Positions 7,733-15,441 of a stretch of 26,986 nt of DNA are shown one piece after another; the stretch's first letter is position 1; every line of letters starts with the position of its first letter. The position numbers were made by a program, and so were the translations under genes. Source of the DNA: Methanoregula sp. (GTDB lineage Archaea; Halobacteriota; Methanomicrobia; Methanomicrobiales; Methanospirillaceae); the NCBI GenBank assembly GCA_026394695.1, contig JAPKXT010000103.1, positions 1-26,986 on the forward strand. The letters are read 5' to 3'. The notes under the pieces were generated by a model that worked only from the letters and a program-made list of their open reading frames with translations, was not told the origin of the DNA and searched no databases.

Positions 7733-9059
7733 TGACGAGGCAATCATCACGATGCAGCTGGGCGAAAAGATCAGCTCCATGGGGCATAAGGTGGTCGGTA
7801 GGGCATCATCCGGAGAGGATGCGATCGCAAAGGCACATGCAACAAAACCTGATATCGTGCTGATGGACATCGTCATGCCGGGAAAGACCAATGGCATCGC
7901 TGCGGCAAAGGTGATCCATAAAGAACTGGATATCCCGGTCATCTTCATAACATCGTATGCTGATGACAAGATCATCGCGGAGGTAAAACAGGTCAACCCG
8001 TACGGGTATATCGTCAAGCCCTTCAACGAACTGGAACTCAAAGCAACGATCGAACTTGCACTCTTCCGGAAGGAGAACGAAACAAGTGAACCAGGAAAGC
8101 GGGGACACCAGAAGGGGCAGGTTCCGTATAAAGCCGGGGATGAGAGCGGGGACACGACAGAACCGGACGCCTCCTTTGCACTGGAGAGCAGGACCGTGCT
8201 CCTGAACAACTTTTACCAGGGCCTGATCCTCGTTCTGTATACACCCCCGCAGACCAACGAGGCGATATATAAAATGTCTATCGAATATGGACTGACAAAC
8301 GGTCACCATATCTTCTTTGCCTATCACCAGTCCCGTATCCCGAAGTATTTTAACAAAGAGATCCAGACTGGTGCAATCATCCTGCACCGGTTGAAACAGG
8401 GTGAACTCGATAGGGTCATCCCCGCTCTTGAGACGCACCGGGCAGCATCGCGGGAAACCGGGAAACCATTGAGATGGCAGATCCTCATGGACTTCTCACA
8501 CTCCGAGGATCTTGTGCAGATCAGTGCAATCAAAGAGTATATCCTCAAAATGATGCCGGAAGGCTCGCTGGTATCAGGGATTATCGCGTTGAACATCGAG
8601 CAGTTGAGTCGTGAACAGATCGAGTCGGTGTCTGCCGGTATTACAAAGGTGATCGTCTCGACTGGCGACGAGACCTCGGTCTCCATCGCGAACCATTCTT
8701 TTCCTCTCGAATCCCTCTCCATTGTGCCTCAAGCGGTTATCGAGGAGATCGTCAGGAAATCCTTAGAGCCGCTCGTTCTCTCAATCCTGAACAGGCCCTT
8801 GTCCGGTTATGACATTGTCCACGAGATTCACAGCCGGCACAACGTGCTCATCCCGCAGTCCCGGATCTACACGATCCTGTATGAACTCGAACGGCAGGGG
8901 ATTCTTGAAGTAAAAACATCCGGCAAGTCAAAACTGTATGTCCCGACAGAGCGGGGGGCGCATTATATCCGGCAGAAAGTGAACGAGTTCAAGTATACAT
9001 TCCAGCATATCTTTGGAGGTGTGGCACTTGAAGGTGAAAGTATCCGCAGCGCGAAATAA
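7710..9059 (+). CDS. Response regulator with PadR-like winged-helix output
   Basis: A 449-residue regulator. Receiver at residues 1-120 (D8/D9, phospho-acceptor D53 in LMDIVMPG, T81, K103 in YIVKPF). A charged linker (about 125-155) leads to a middle domain (about 160-345; LLNNFYQGLILVLYT, HHIFFAYHQSR) that may be MEDS-like or P-loop-derived without a Walker A motif; this is uncertain. The C-terminus (about 350-430) is a PadR-type winged helix: LEPLVLSILNRPLSGYDIV, then SRIYTILYELERQGILE. PadR proteins bind palindromic operators, which fits the shared 25-base palindrome upstream of gvpA, gvpC and the sensor genes, but binding is inferred. The start ATG 7710 sits in the end of the kinase gene behind a GGGGGAGG. 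The gene overlaps the Cdc48 gene downstream. Confidence 0.85.
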   Translation: MARVLIVDDEAIITMQLGEKISSMGHKVVGRASSGEDAIAKAHATKPDIVLMDIVMPGKTNGIAAAKVIHKELDIPVIFITSYADDKIIAEVKQVNPYGYIVKPFNELELKATIELALFRKENETSEPGKRGHQKGQVPYKAGDESGDTTEPDASFALESRTVLLNNFYQGLILVLYTPPQTNEAIYKMSIEYGLTNGHHIFFAYHQSRIPKYFNKEIQTGAIILHRLKQGELDRVIPALETHRAASRETGKPLRWQILMDFSHSEDLVQISAIKEYILKMMPEGSLVSGIIALNIEQLSREQIESVSAGITKVIVSTGDETSVSIANHSFPLESLSIVPQAVIEEIVRKSLEPLVLSILNRPLSGYDIVHEIHSRHNVLIPQSRIYTILYELERQGILEVKTSGKSKLYVPTERGAHYIRQKVNEFKYTFQHIFGGVALEGESIRSAK

Positions 9060-11127
9060 GGACATCGGACGGGGGATCGGCAGGATCGATCCAAAGACAA
9101 TGGAAGAACTGGGCGCAGGTGTCGGGGACATCATAGAGATCTCCGGAAAACGGACAACCTGTGCGAAGGTGATGCCATCTTTTCCTGAAGACCGGGGGAA
9201 AGGGACGATCCAGATAGATGGTATCGTGCGGAAAAATGCAACCGTCAGTATCAATGAGACCGTAGACATTAAAGCAATTACCATCCCCCCGGTGACGAAT
9301 GTGGTGCTCCAGCCGCTCGACCGGTTCTTGCAAAAAGAAGTTGACAGCCGCCAGTTTGAAGGAATACCGGTAACAAAGGGCGACCAGATCCGTCTCTCCA
9401 TGTTCGGGAAGAAGTTTGATTTTCTCGTCTGTGATGCCACACCGGAGATAGGGCTTATCACCCGGACTACTTCTGTCAAAATCCATGGGAAGAAGACGCA
9501 GGAGAAAGAGACAAAGAAGAGCTTTATCTCGTACGAAGATATCGGCGGGTTGAAAGGACAGGTGGACAAGATCCGGGAAATGATCGAACTCCCCTTAAAA
9601 TATCCCGAGCTTTTCGAACGTATCGGCATTGACCCCCCCCGGGGCGTTCTCCTCCACGGACCGCCGGGCACAGGAAAGACGCTCATTGCAAAAGCGGTTG
9701 CACAGGAGACCAATGCCAATATTTATTTCATTTCAGGTCCTGAAATTGTCGGGAAATATTATGGTGAGTCGGAAGCCCGGTTACGGGAAGTCTTTGCAGA
9801 AGCCCAGAGAAATGCGCCTGCCATCATATTAATTGATGAGATCGATGCCATTGCCCCCAAACGCGAGGATGTCGGCAGCGATAAACAGGTAGAACGCAGG
9901 ATAGTCGCCCAGCTCCTCTCGATCATGGACGGGCTCAAGGACCGGGGGCAGGTGATCGTGATCGCGACGACCAATATCCCGAACTCGCTCGATCCTGCAC
10001 TCCGGAGACCCGGACGGTTTGACCGGGAGATCATGATCCCAATCCCGGACCGGGACGGGCGACGGGAGATACTGGAGATCCATATGCAGGGAATGCCAAT
10101 ATCGGAAGATGTCGACAAGGATGAACTGGCTAACATCACACACGGGTATGTCGGTGCTGACCTTGCAGCGCTCTCCCGCGAGAGCGCGATGCATGCCCTC
10201 CGGAAGATATTACCGGTTATTGACTTCACAAAACACGAGGTCCCGTACGAGTTGATTGCCGATCTTACGGTCAAAAAAGAGGATTTTATGAATGCGTTCC
10301 GGGAGATCGAACCATCCGCACTGCGGGAGGTCTTTGTTGAGATCCCTGATGTCGGTTGGGACGATGTGGGGGGTCTGTCTGAAATCAAGGAAGAGATCCG
10401 GGAGGCGGTCGAACTCCCGCTAAAATGTGCGGACCTGTATGCCTACGCAGCGGTCACTCCCCCGAAAGGGATACTGCTCTACGGTCCGCCGGGCACCGGA
10501 AAGACGCTCATCGCAAAGGCGATCGCTCACGAGACGCAGTCAAACTTCATCTCGATCAAGGGGCCGGAGCTGCTCTCGCGGTTCGTAGGTGAGTCCGAGC
10601 GTGGCATCCGGGAGATCTTCAAAAAAGCCCGCCAGGCAGTCCCCTGCATCATTTTCTTTGACGAGATCGATGCTATCGCCCCGACACGGGGCGGCAGGAA
10701 TGACAACGGCGTCACCGAACGGGTCATTGCGCAGCTCTTAACCGAGATGGACGGTCTTGAGGAGTTAAAAGGCGTCACCGTCCTTGCCGCGAGCAACCGT
10801 ATCGATATGATTGATCCCGCACTCCTGAGGGCAGGGCGCATGGATCTCCAGATAGAACTGCCAAAGCCGGATGAAGCGGGACGCCTTGAGATCTTCAAGA
10901 TATATACACGAAAACGACCTCTCGTAAAAGGGGCGAAACTTGCCGATTACGCGAAAGAGACGGAGGGATTCACTGGTGCAGAGATAGAGGCAGTCTGCAA
11001 CCGCGCCGCCATTCTTGCCATCCGGGAGTTCTCAAAGACCGAAAAGGACCAGTCCGCATTTGTGATCAAATCGTCGCATTTCATCCGTGCGATTGAAGAT
11101 GTGCGAGCCAATACTTCCAATTCTTGA
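9028..11127 (+). CDS. Cdc48/VAT-like double AAA+ ATPase
   Basis: Cdc48/VAT proteins are hexameric unfoldases that extract or unfold proteins. An N-domain of the VAT type (DIGRGIGRIDPKTMEEL, double-psi barrel) is followed by two AAA modules: D1 with Walker A GPPGTGKT (211-218) and Walker B LIDEID (D270/E271), and D2 with Walker A GPPGTGKT (486-493) and Walker B FFDEID (D545/E546); arginine-finger regions (RRPGRFDRE, RAGRMDL) are present. At 699 residues it is somewhat shorter than typical VAT (about 745). I chose TTG 9028, six bases after GGAGGTG, because it gives the normal VAT start; TTG 9013 and GTG 9019 are alternatives. It overlaps the PadR-type regulator by 32 bases, and its stop lies inside the gvpA operator. 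A specialised gas-vesicle role is inferred from position. Confidence 0.9.
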   Translation: MKVKVSAARNKDIGRGIGRIDPKTMEELGAGVGDIIEISGKRTTCAKVMPSFPEDRGKGTIQIDGIVRKNATVSINETVDIKAITIPPVTNVVLQPLDRFLQKEVDSRQFEGIPVTKGDQIRLSMFGKKFDFLVCDATPEIGLITRTTSVKIHGKKTQEKETKKSFISYEDIGGLKGQVDKIREMIELPLKYPELFERIGIDPPRGVLLHGPPGTGKTLIAKAVAQETNANIYFISGPEIVGKYYGESEARLREVFAEAQRNAPAIILIDEIDAIAPKREDVGSDKQVERRIVAQLLSIMDGLKDRGQVIVIATTNIPNSLDPALRRPGRFDREIMIPIPDRDGRREILEIHMQGMPISEDVDKDELANITHGYVGADLAALSRESAMHALRKILPVIDFTKHEVPYELIADLTVKKEDFMNAFREIEPSALREVFVEIPDVGWDDVGGLSEIKEEIREAVELPLKCADLYAYAAVTPPKGILLYGPPGTGKTLIAKAIAHETQSNFISIKGPELLSRFVGESERGIREIFKKARQAVPCIIFFDEIDAIAPTRGGRNDNGVTERVIAQLLTEMDGLEELKGVTVLAASNRIDMIDPALLRAGRMDLQIELPKPDEAGRLEIFKIYTRKRPLVKGAKLADYAKETEGFTGAEIEAVCNRAAILAIREFSKTEKDQSAFVIKSSHFIRAIEDVRANTSNS

Positions 11128-11159
11128 AACAATATTCGGAAATTCCGGGAACCTATATA
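11116..11159 (+). promoter_or_regulatory. Palindromic operator plus TATA box, copy 3 (gvpA)
   Basis: Arms TCCAATTCTTGA and ACAATATTCGGA around an A (11116-11140), overlapping the last codons of the Cdc48 gene. Exactly 13 bases (AATTCCGGGAACC) separate it from a good TATA box, TATATA (11154-11159), 67 bases before the gvpA ATG. The spacer matches that of copy 4 over its first nine bases (AATTCCGGG), a gvp-specific version. Confidence 0.78.
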
Positions 11160-11220
11160 CTCTTCCCCATTGAGTAGGTTGTGGGCAAAAATGCCCAGAA
11201 CCACAAAGGAGGAATATAAC

Positions 11221-11433
11221 ATGGTAGAAAAAATGAACTCATCTTCAAGCCTCGTCGAGGTTATTGACCGTATTCTGGATAAGGGCATTGTTGTTGACGC
11301 ATGGGCACGCGTCTCACTTGTCGGTATTGAGATCCTCTCTATCGAAGCCCGTGTCGTGATCGCATCGGTTGAGACGTTCCTGAAATACGCAGAAGCTGTC
11401 GGGCTTACAGAACACGCTGAAATTGCAGCGTAA
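11221..11433 (+). CDS. gvpA: Gas vesicle major structural protein GvpA
   Basis: GvpA forms the ribs of the gas vesicle wall, a hollow protein shell that gives buoyancy. The 70-residue product has the full family signature: SSSLVEVIDRILDKGIVVDAWARVSLVGIEIL, with IEARVVIASVETFLKYAEAVG following. Length is normal for the family. A strong SD (AAAGGAGG, 11205-11212) precedes ATG 11221. It has its own operator and TATA box and is followed by a spacer of about 820 bases with a T run, so it is probably a single-gene, high-level transcript separate from the gvpC operon. Confidence 0.97.
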   Translation: MVEKMNSSSSLVEVIDRILDKGIVVDAWARVSLVGIEILSIEARVVIASVETFLKYAEAVGLTEHAEIAA

Positions 11434-12154
11434 TTATACCTCTCTCCCGGGGAAGAATTCAGATGGATGGAAATGCAGCTCATCCATTTTCGAATTCGTT
11501 CCTCATAGTATGCACCAGTTCACCACAATGAGAAATTTCACGCACAGTGCGATACGTTCATGCCATAACAATGCACGTCCCTCATGCTGTATATTATGAC
11601 AATAGTATCCTTCTCTTTTTCGTCTGTTAAGAATGTATCTGAACCGGCAATGACCGTGGCGTGAGCCGGGACATTCGACTCAGGAGGGGAGACCGGATGC
11701 CGGTACAAAGAAATCCCGGGCCGTATTACGCTCTTGATCCTTCATGAGTGTGCGTATATCAGTGGGTGTCATTAGAACCATCAGGCTGATACAGCCTGTA
11801 TTCCGGTATACCTCATCCCCAGGTGGGCAGGATACCCCGGTTATACCTGTTGTGTTCTGGTGTTCTCCTTCCATACAGTGTTCATGTTACCTTCATTGTA
11901 CCTGTTACCCGAGATACGCTTGTTCTACCAGATGTACCTGTTACTTCCGGTATAGCTGCTTTTTCACGTCACCATCCGAGCCCCTGCCCTTAAGCCCTCA
12001 TCGATCGGAGCGGACCAGCCAGGAAAAGAACCGTGAACGCGAGGGCACATGAGGGCACGAGGGGTCGAACCCCCCACAATCCCGACGCATACACGGACCC
12101 GGTCCGGACGCAGCATCGTTCGATCTGTCCCATCTTGTGCCCCTGCCTTGTATC
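11434..12154 (+). other. Spacer between gvpA and the gvpC promoter
   Basis: About 720 bases without a convincing gene. A T5 run in TTCTCTTTTTCG (11611-11622) is a likely gvpA terminator. TACCTGTT occurs three times (11844, 11899, 11935), twice within the longer GTACCTGTTAC (11898-11908, 11934-11944; 36 bases apart). GAGGGCAC is tandemly repeated (12041, 12051). A frame at 11744-12052 is open but Cys-rich and repetitive, so I treat it as noise. On the minus strand, 12052-12143 has tRNA-like ends (see findings). Confidence 0.5.
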
Positions 12155-12200
12155 CTCAAATTTTGAAACAACCATTGGAAATTCCGGGCATGTATTTATC
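12155..12200 (+). promoter_or_regulatory. Palindromic operator plus TATA box, copy 4 (gvpC operon)
   Basis: Arms CTCAAATTTTGA and ACAACCATTGGA around an A (12155-12179): the weakest dyad (6 of 12) but aligned without gaps to the other three copies. Then 13 bases (AATTCCGGGCATG) and TATTTATC (12193-12200), 62 bases before the ATG at 12255. It drives the long gvp operon. Confidence 0.75.
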
Positions 12201-12254
12201 AGATCCCTCCAGAATGGAGTGTGTCAAAACAAAGACAGATATGAGGTGGGAAAA

Positions 12255-13037
12255 ATGACAATTGCAGATGGAATGCACCAGATTGTTGACAACATCAACG
12301 GAGCCAGATCGGCCAGGACATCGGACATTTCGGGGTTGGTAAGAGAGGTCGGGGCGATCCGTACCGGCGCACAGAATGACCTGAAACAGATCAGCCGTGT
12401 CCGGAGGCACAATGCCACCGCACAGCACAAGACACTCCACAAATACGTAAAGACCCTCAGGCATGACTCGCAGGACATGCTGGGCGGTTTTTCCGCGAGC
12501 AGGATAGCGATGGGACAGGAATGCCGGGAAGAACTTGGAGACTTCACGGACCAGTTAAAAAAGGACGTCACCGATATCCGGCTTGACGCGGTACACATGA
12601 TTCACGGCTTTGCGGACGAACGGGTGAGCCGGGGTATCGAACTCTCCCGGATGCTCAGGTCCTACAATGATGGGATCGTTGACGATGTGCAGCAACTGAT
12701 GGGCATGTTCAAACAGGAGCGCATCCCGTTCCAGGAAGATCTGGCAGAAGCACACGGGATCTGGCAGAACGAGCGCTCGGGCGGGCATGTACACACAAAA
12801 GCCCCAAAACGAACTGAGGCAATGGTAGCAAAAGAGACAAAGACTCCCGAAGAGAAGGCCGCAGCAGCACTCAAAGGAAAGATCCTCAAAGCGATAAAAG
12901 CATCTCCGGAAGGAATCACCCTTGCAAAAGCGGGAAAGAAGGTCGGGGTTGAATGGAGAAAACTCGTCAGACCTGCAAAAGAACTTGTTGAAGCGGGATT
13001 AGTCGCAAAGAAGGAGACCCAATACTTCCCGAACTAA
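12255..13037 (+). CDS. gvpC: GvpC-like gas vesicle protein with C-terminal winged helix
   Basis: GvpC-type proteins bind the outside of the gas vesicle and stiffen it. This 260-residue protein is mostly helical and charged and contains repeat-like units starting MLGGFSASRIAMG, MIHGFADERVSRG and LMGMFKQERIPFQ, spaced 40 and 33 residues apart; 33 residues is the classic GvpC repeat, and 40 is one heptad longer. The last about 65 residues form a different, compact domain (KGKILKAIKASPEGITLAKAG, then KLVRPAKELVEAGLVAKK) that looks like a winged helix. The SD GAGGTGGG precedes ATG 12255, and the operator/TATA spacing agrees with this start. The frame extends upstream to 12033 but that part is upstream of the promoter. 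The gvpC call rests on repeats and position. Confidence 0.7.
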   Translation: MTIADGMHQIVDNINGARSARTSDISGLVREVGAIRTGAQNDLKQISRVRRHNATAQHKTLHKYVKTLRHDSQDMLGGFSASRIAMGQECREELGDFTDQLKKDVTDIRLDAVHMIHGFADERVSRGIELSRMLRSYNDGIVDDVQQLMGMFKQERIPFQEDLAEAHGIWQNERSGGHVHTKAPKRTEAMVAKETKTPEEKAAAALKGKILKAIKASPEGITLAKAGKKVGVEWRKLVRPAKELVEAGLVAKKETQYFPN

Positions 13038-13084
13038 AACAGAACTCCGGGAGAACTCTTTTTTGATTTGACAAAAGCCCAAAA

Positions 13085-14005
13085 ATGATGGTTCAACCGG
13101 ATGTTCACACACAGTTGAGAGAGCACACTATGGATCTTGTAACGGTTATAAACCCAAAACCCCAGAACGAATTTGTTGAGACCCCTTATATCACGAATAT
13201 CGCAGATCGGGGTCTGCGCTACATAAAAAAAGGGTTCCCCATTCATCTTTCAGGACCCACCGGCTGCGGAAAAACCACCCTTGCGTTGCATATTGCCTAC
13301 CTGCTGGGGAGACCCGTGGTGCTGATCAACGGTGACGAGGAGTTCAGTACGTCGTCGCTTGTCGGCAGCCAGTCCGGGTACCGGAAACGAAAGGTGATCG
13401 ACCGGTTCGTCTCCCGGGTCTACAAATCCGATGAGTCCATGACCAAGACCTGGCTGGATGACCGGCTCACGACCGCCTGCAAGCTCGGGTTCACTCTGAT
13501 CTACAACGAGTTCACCCGGTCACGCCCCGAAGCAAACAATATCTTCCTTGGGGTACTCGAAGAGCGGATGCTCGAACTGCCAAGTGCGTCTGAGGACGGC
13601 AACTACATCAAGGTCCACCCGGACTTCTCTGCGATCTTCACGAGCAACCCGGAAGAGTATGCCGGAGTCTTCCGGTCTCAGGACGCCCTGATGGACAGGA
13701 TGATCACCCTGCCGATGACTCACTATGACGAGGAGACCGAGATCGCCATCACGCAGGCAAAGGCGGGGGTGCCTCATAAGGTCGCAAAGAAGATCGTGAC
13801 ACTGGTACGAAAACTCCGGGCGGCAGATGTCTGCGAGTTCACCCCGACAATCAGGGCATCGGTTGCGATCGCCCGCGTCTATGACGAAGGAGACGACGAC
13901 TGGTTCGAGCAGACCTGCATCGATATCCTCTCGCCCAAAATCGGAAAGGGCGACAAGGGTGATGTCGATCCCGCCGGAATCATCCGCGACCTGATAGCAT
14001 GTTAG
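13085..14005 (+). CDS. gvpN: Gas vesicle MoxR-type AAA+ ATPase GvpN
   Basis: GvpN is an AAA+ ATPase that drives gas vesicle growth. The 306-residue product has Walker A GPTGCGKT (57-64), the typical GvpN segment YNEFTRSRPEANN, a sensor-1 strand AIFTSNPEEYAG and an arginine region (DALMDRMITLPM). The Walker B reads LIYNEF, with Asn141 where many AAA+ proteins have Asp; the catalytic Glu142 is kept. Starts at 13085, 13088 or 13130 are possible; 13130 has a GAGAGAG upstream and would shorten it by 15 residues. A T6 run (13059-13064) between gvpC and gvpN may cause partial termination, which would make GvpN less abundant than GvpC (inference). Confidence 0.93.
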   Translation: MMVQPDVHTQLREHTMDLVTVINPKPQNEFVETPYITNIADRGLRYIKKGFPIHLSGPTGCGKTTLALHIAYLLGRPVVLINGDEEFSTSSLVGSQSGYRKRKVIDRFVSRVYKSDESMTKTWLDDRLTTACKLGFTLIYNEFTRSRPEANNIFLGVLEERMLELPSASEDGNYIKVHPDFSAIFTSNPEEYAGVFRSQDALMDRMITLPMTHYDEETEIAITQAKAGVPHKVAKKIVTLVRKLRAADVCEFTPTIRASVAIARVYDEGDDDWFEQTCIDILSPKIGKGDKGDVDPAGIIRDLIAC

Positions 14006-14105
14006 AGCCCTGCTATCCGGGTACGTGCTGCCACAGGCAGCCAGGTGCCTGGAAAGCAGAAAACATCGCACGGCAATAAGAATGAACCATCGATGGAGAG
14101 AACGC

Positions 14106-14465
14106 ATGAAGACCGCACGAGATATCCGATCCGGACTTGACCTGTCACGGGATAAGAAGGTCCCCTGCCGGACGATCCAGATCGAAGACGAGATTAAAAA
14201 GAGGCTCGCTGAAACCGAGGGTGCCCTGCTCACCGATGACGAATGGAACGCGATCATTCAAAAAGAGGAAAAAAGGATACGGGTCCATAACCGGGCGCTG
14301 ACGAAGGCACGCCGCAAAATCTTAAAACGGAAAGAAGCAACTTCGCTCGTCCAGGCAGTCCGCCGTGGCGAGACCCCGAAAAATACTGCTGAAGTGACAG
14401 CCATCCCCAATAAGAAGGCATCACCGAAAAAGAAGGCATACCATGAGATCGATGTTGCGTACTGA
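14106..14465 (+). CDS. Small basic protein of the gvp operon
   Basis: I do not recognise a family with confidence. The product has 119 residues, rich in Lys and Arg: an N-terminal part with an acidic helix (IQIEDEIKKRLAETEGALLT), a basic helix (HNRALTKARRKILKRKEA) and a low-complexity tail (PNKKASPKKKAYHE). In haloarchaeal clusters GvpI is a small basic protein with no clear fold, so this may be a functional counterpart, but there is no motif proof. I chose ATG 14106 with GGAGAG nine bases upstream; ATGs at 14025 and 14082 are alternatives. Its end overlaps the next gene by 23 bases, so the two are translationally coupled. Confidence 0.7.
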   Translation: MKTARDIRSGLDLSRDKKVPCRTIQIEDEIKKRLAETEGALLTDDEWNAIIQKEEKRIRVHNRALTKARRKILKRKEATSLVQAVRRGETPKNTAEVTAIPNKKASPKKKAYHEIDVAY

Positions 14466-15207
14466 GACCCAGTCGAAACGGCGATGGCGGTACGTATACG
14501 CAATCATCCCCTCAAAAAAGGAGCACGCATTCGGGCAGATTGGTCTCGATGGCGAGAATGTGTACACGATCCACTACCGGGAGATTGCAGCAGTTGTCTC
14601 CGATTCAACATCAAATACTTTCGAGGTTCTCGATTACGGGATCACCCACCAGCAGGCGCTCGAGAAGATCATGAAGGAGTACTGTGTCATCCCGATGAGC
14701 TTCGGTCAGTCGACATCTGAGGGGGACATCAAGACGTTCCTCTCCCGGAACTACCCGAAACTGAGGATGTACTTCACAAAACTTGCCGGAAAGACGGAGC
14801 TCGGGCTGAAGGTCACCTGGAAGATCAACACAACGATTAAAGAGATCGCCTCATCGAACGTTAAGATCCGTGCGATGAAGCACCAGATCGCGGGCAAACC
14901 CCTCGAAAAGACCTACCGGCAGCGCCTCACGCTCGGGACGAAGGTCGCCGAGGAACTGACAAAAAGGGAGGAGAAGATCGCCTATGACATCTTTGCCCGA
15001 CTGGGCGGGATCTCGGCGGATGCGAAGATGAACAAGAACCTCTCGGATGAGATGGTCTTAAACGCTGCCTTTCTTGTCGACAAAACCAAAGAGCGGGACT
15101 TCGACACACTCGTCAACACGCTCGAACAGGAATACGGTGAGAGACTGCTGATGAAGTACGTAATCGCACCGCCGTACAACTTTGTGAACGTGCGGATACG
15201 GAGCTGA
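14443..15207 (+). CDS. gvpF: Gas vesicle protein GvpF/GvpL family
   Basis: GvpF/L proteins bind GvpA and act early in gas vesicle assembly, possibly keeping GvpA from aggregating. The 254-residue product shows the family pattern: YVYAIIPSKKEHAFGQIGL, YREIAAVVSDS, THQQALEKIMKEYCVIPMSFG, ELGLKVTWK, and the end LLMKYVIAPPYNFVNVRI. The start is ATG 14443, or 14452 in the same frame. Two bases separate it from gvpG. A second member of the family lies at the end of the cluster (20700-21590); F versus L cannot be settled by eye. Confidence 0.93.
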   Translation: MRSMLRTETQSKRRWRYVYAIIPSKKEHAFGQIGLDGENVYTIHYREIAAVVSDSTSNTFEVLDYGITHQQALEKIMKEYCVIPMSFGQSTSEGDIKTFLSRNYPKLRMYFTKLAGKTELGLKVTWKINTTIKEIASSNVKIRAMKHQIAGKPLEKTYRQRLTLGTKVAEELTKREEKIAYDIFARLGGISADAKMNKNLSDEMVLNAAFLVDKTKERDFDTLVNTLEQEYGERLLMKYVIAPPYNFVNVRIRS

Positions 15208-15209
15208 TC

Positions 15210-15440
15210 ATGGTACTCATCGTTGATGACCTGCTCAGGCTGCCGCTCGATCTCGGCATGAAGGTGCTCGAGGCGATCGCGGATGATGCAGATGCAATGA
15301 CCTTAAGCACGGAGCGGGCAGTCCGGGAACAAGTGCTCAGGATCCAGATGCAGTTCGAGCGGGGTGACCTGCCCGAAGAGGAGTACCGGGCTGCGATGAA
15401 CCAGCTCCGGAAACGTCTGGATGAAGTAAAAGGTGTATAA
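15210..15440 (+). CDS. gvpG: Gas vesicle protein GvpG
   Basis: A small accessory gas vesicle protein (76 residues), required in other systems and part of the GvpF-M interaction network. It has the typical start MVLIVDDLLRLPLDLGMKVLE and the helical tail QFERGDLPEEEYRAAMNQLRKRL. It starts two bases after gvpF/L and ends one base before the gvpO ATG, which is tight operon packing. Length matches the family. Confidence 0.92.
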   Translation: MVLIVDDLLRLPLDLGMKVLEAIADDADAMTLSTERAVREQVLRIQMQFERGDLPEEEYRAAMNQLRKRLDEVKGV

Positions 15441-15441
15441 C

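Noticed and set aside
11744..12052. Open frame of 102 codons, rich in Cys, in the gvpA-gvpC spacer
   Set aside because: Low-complexity repetitive text, no SD, no promoter and no recognisable family.
12033..12254. N-terminal extension of the gvpC-like frame
   Set aside because: The extension spans the operator and TATA box, whereas ATG 12255 has a good SD and the expected distance from the TATA box.
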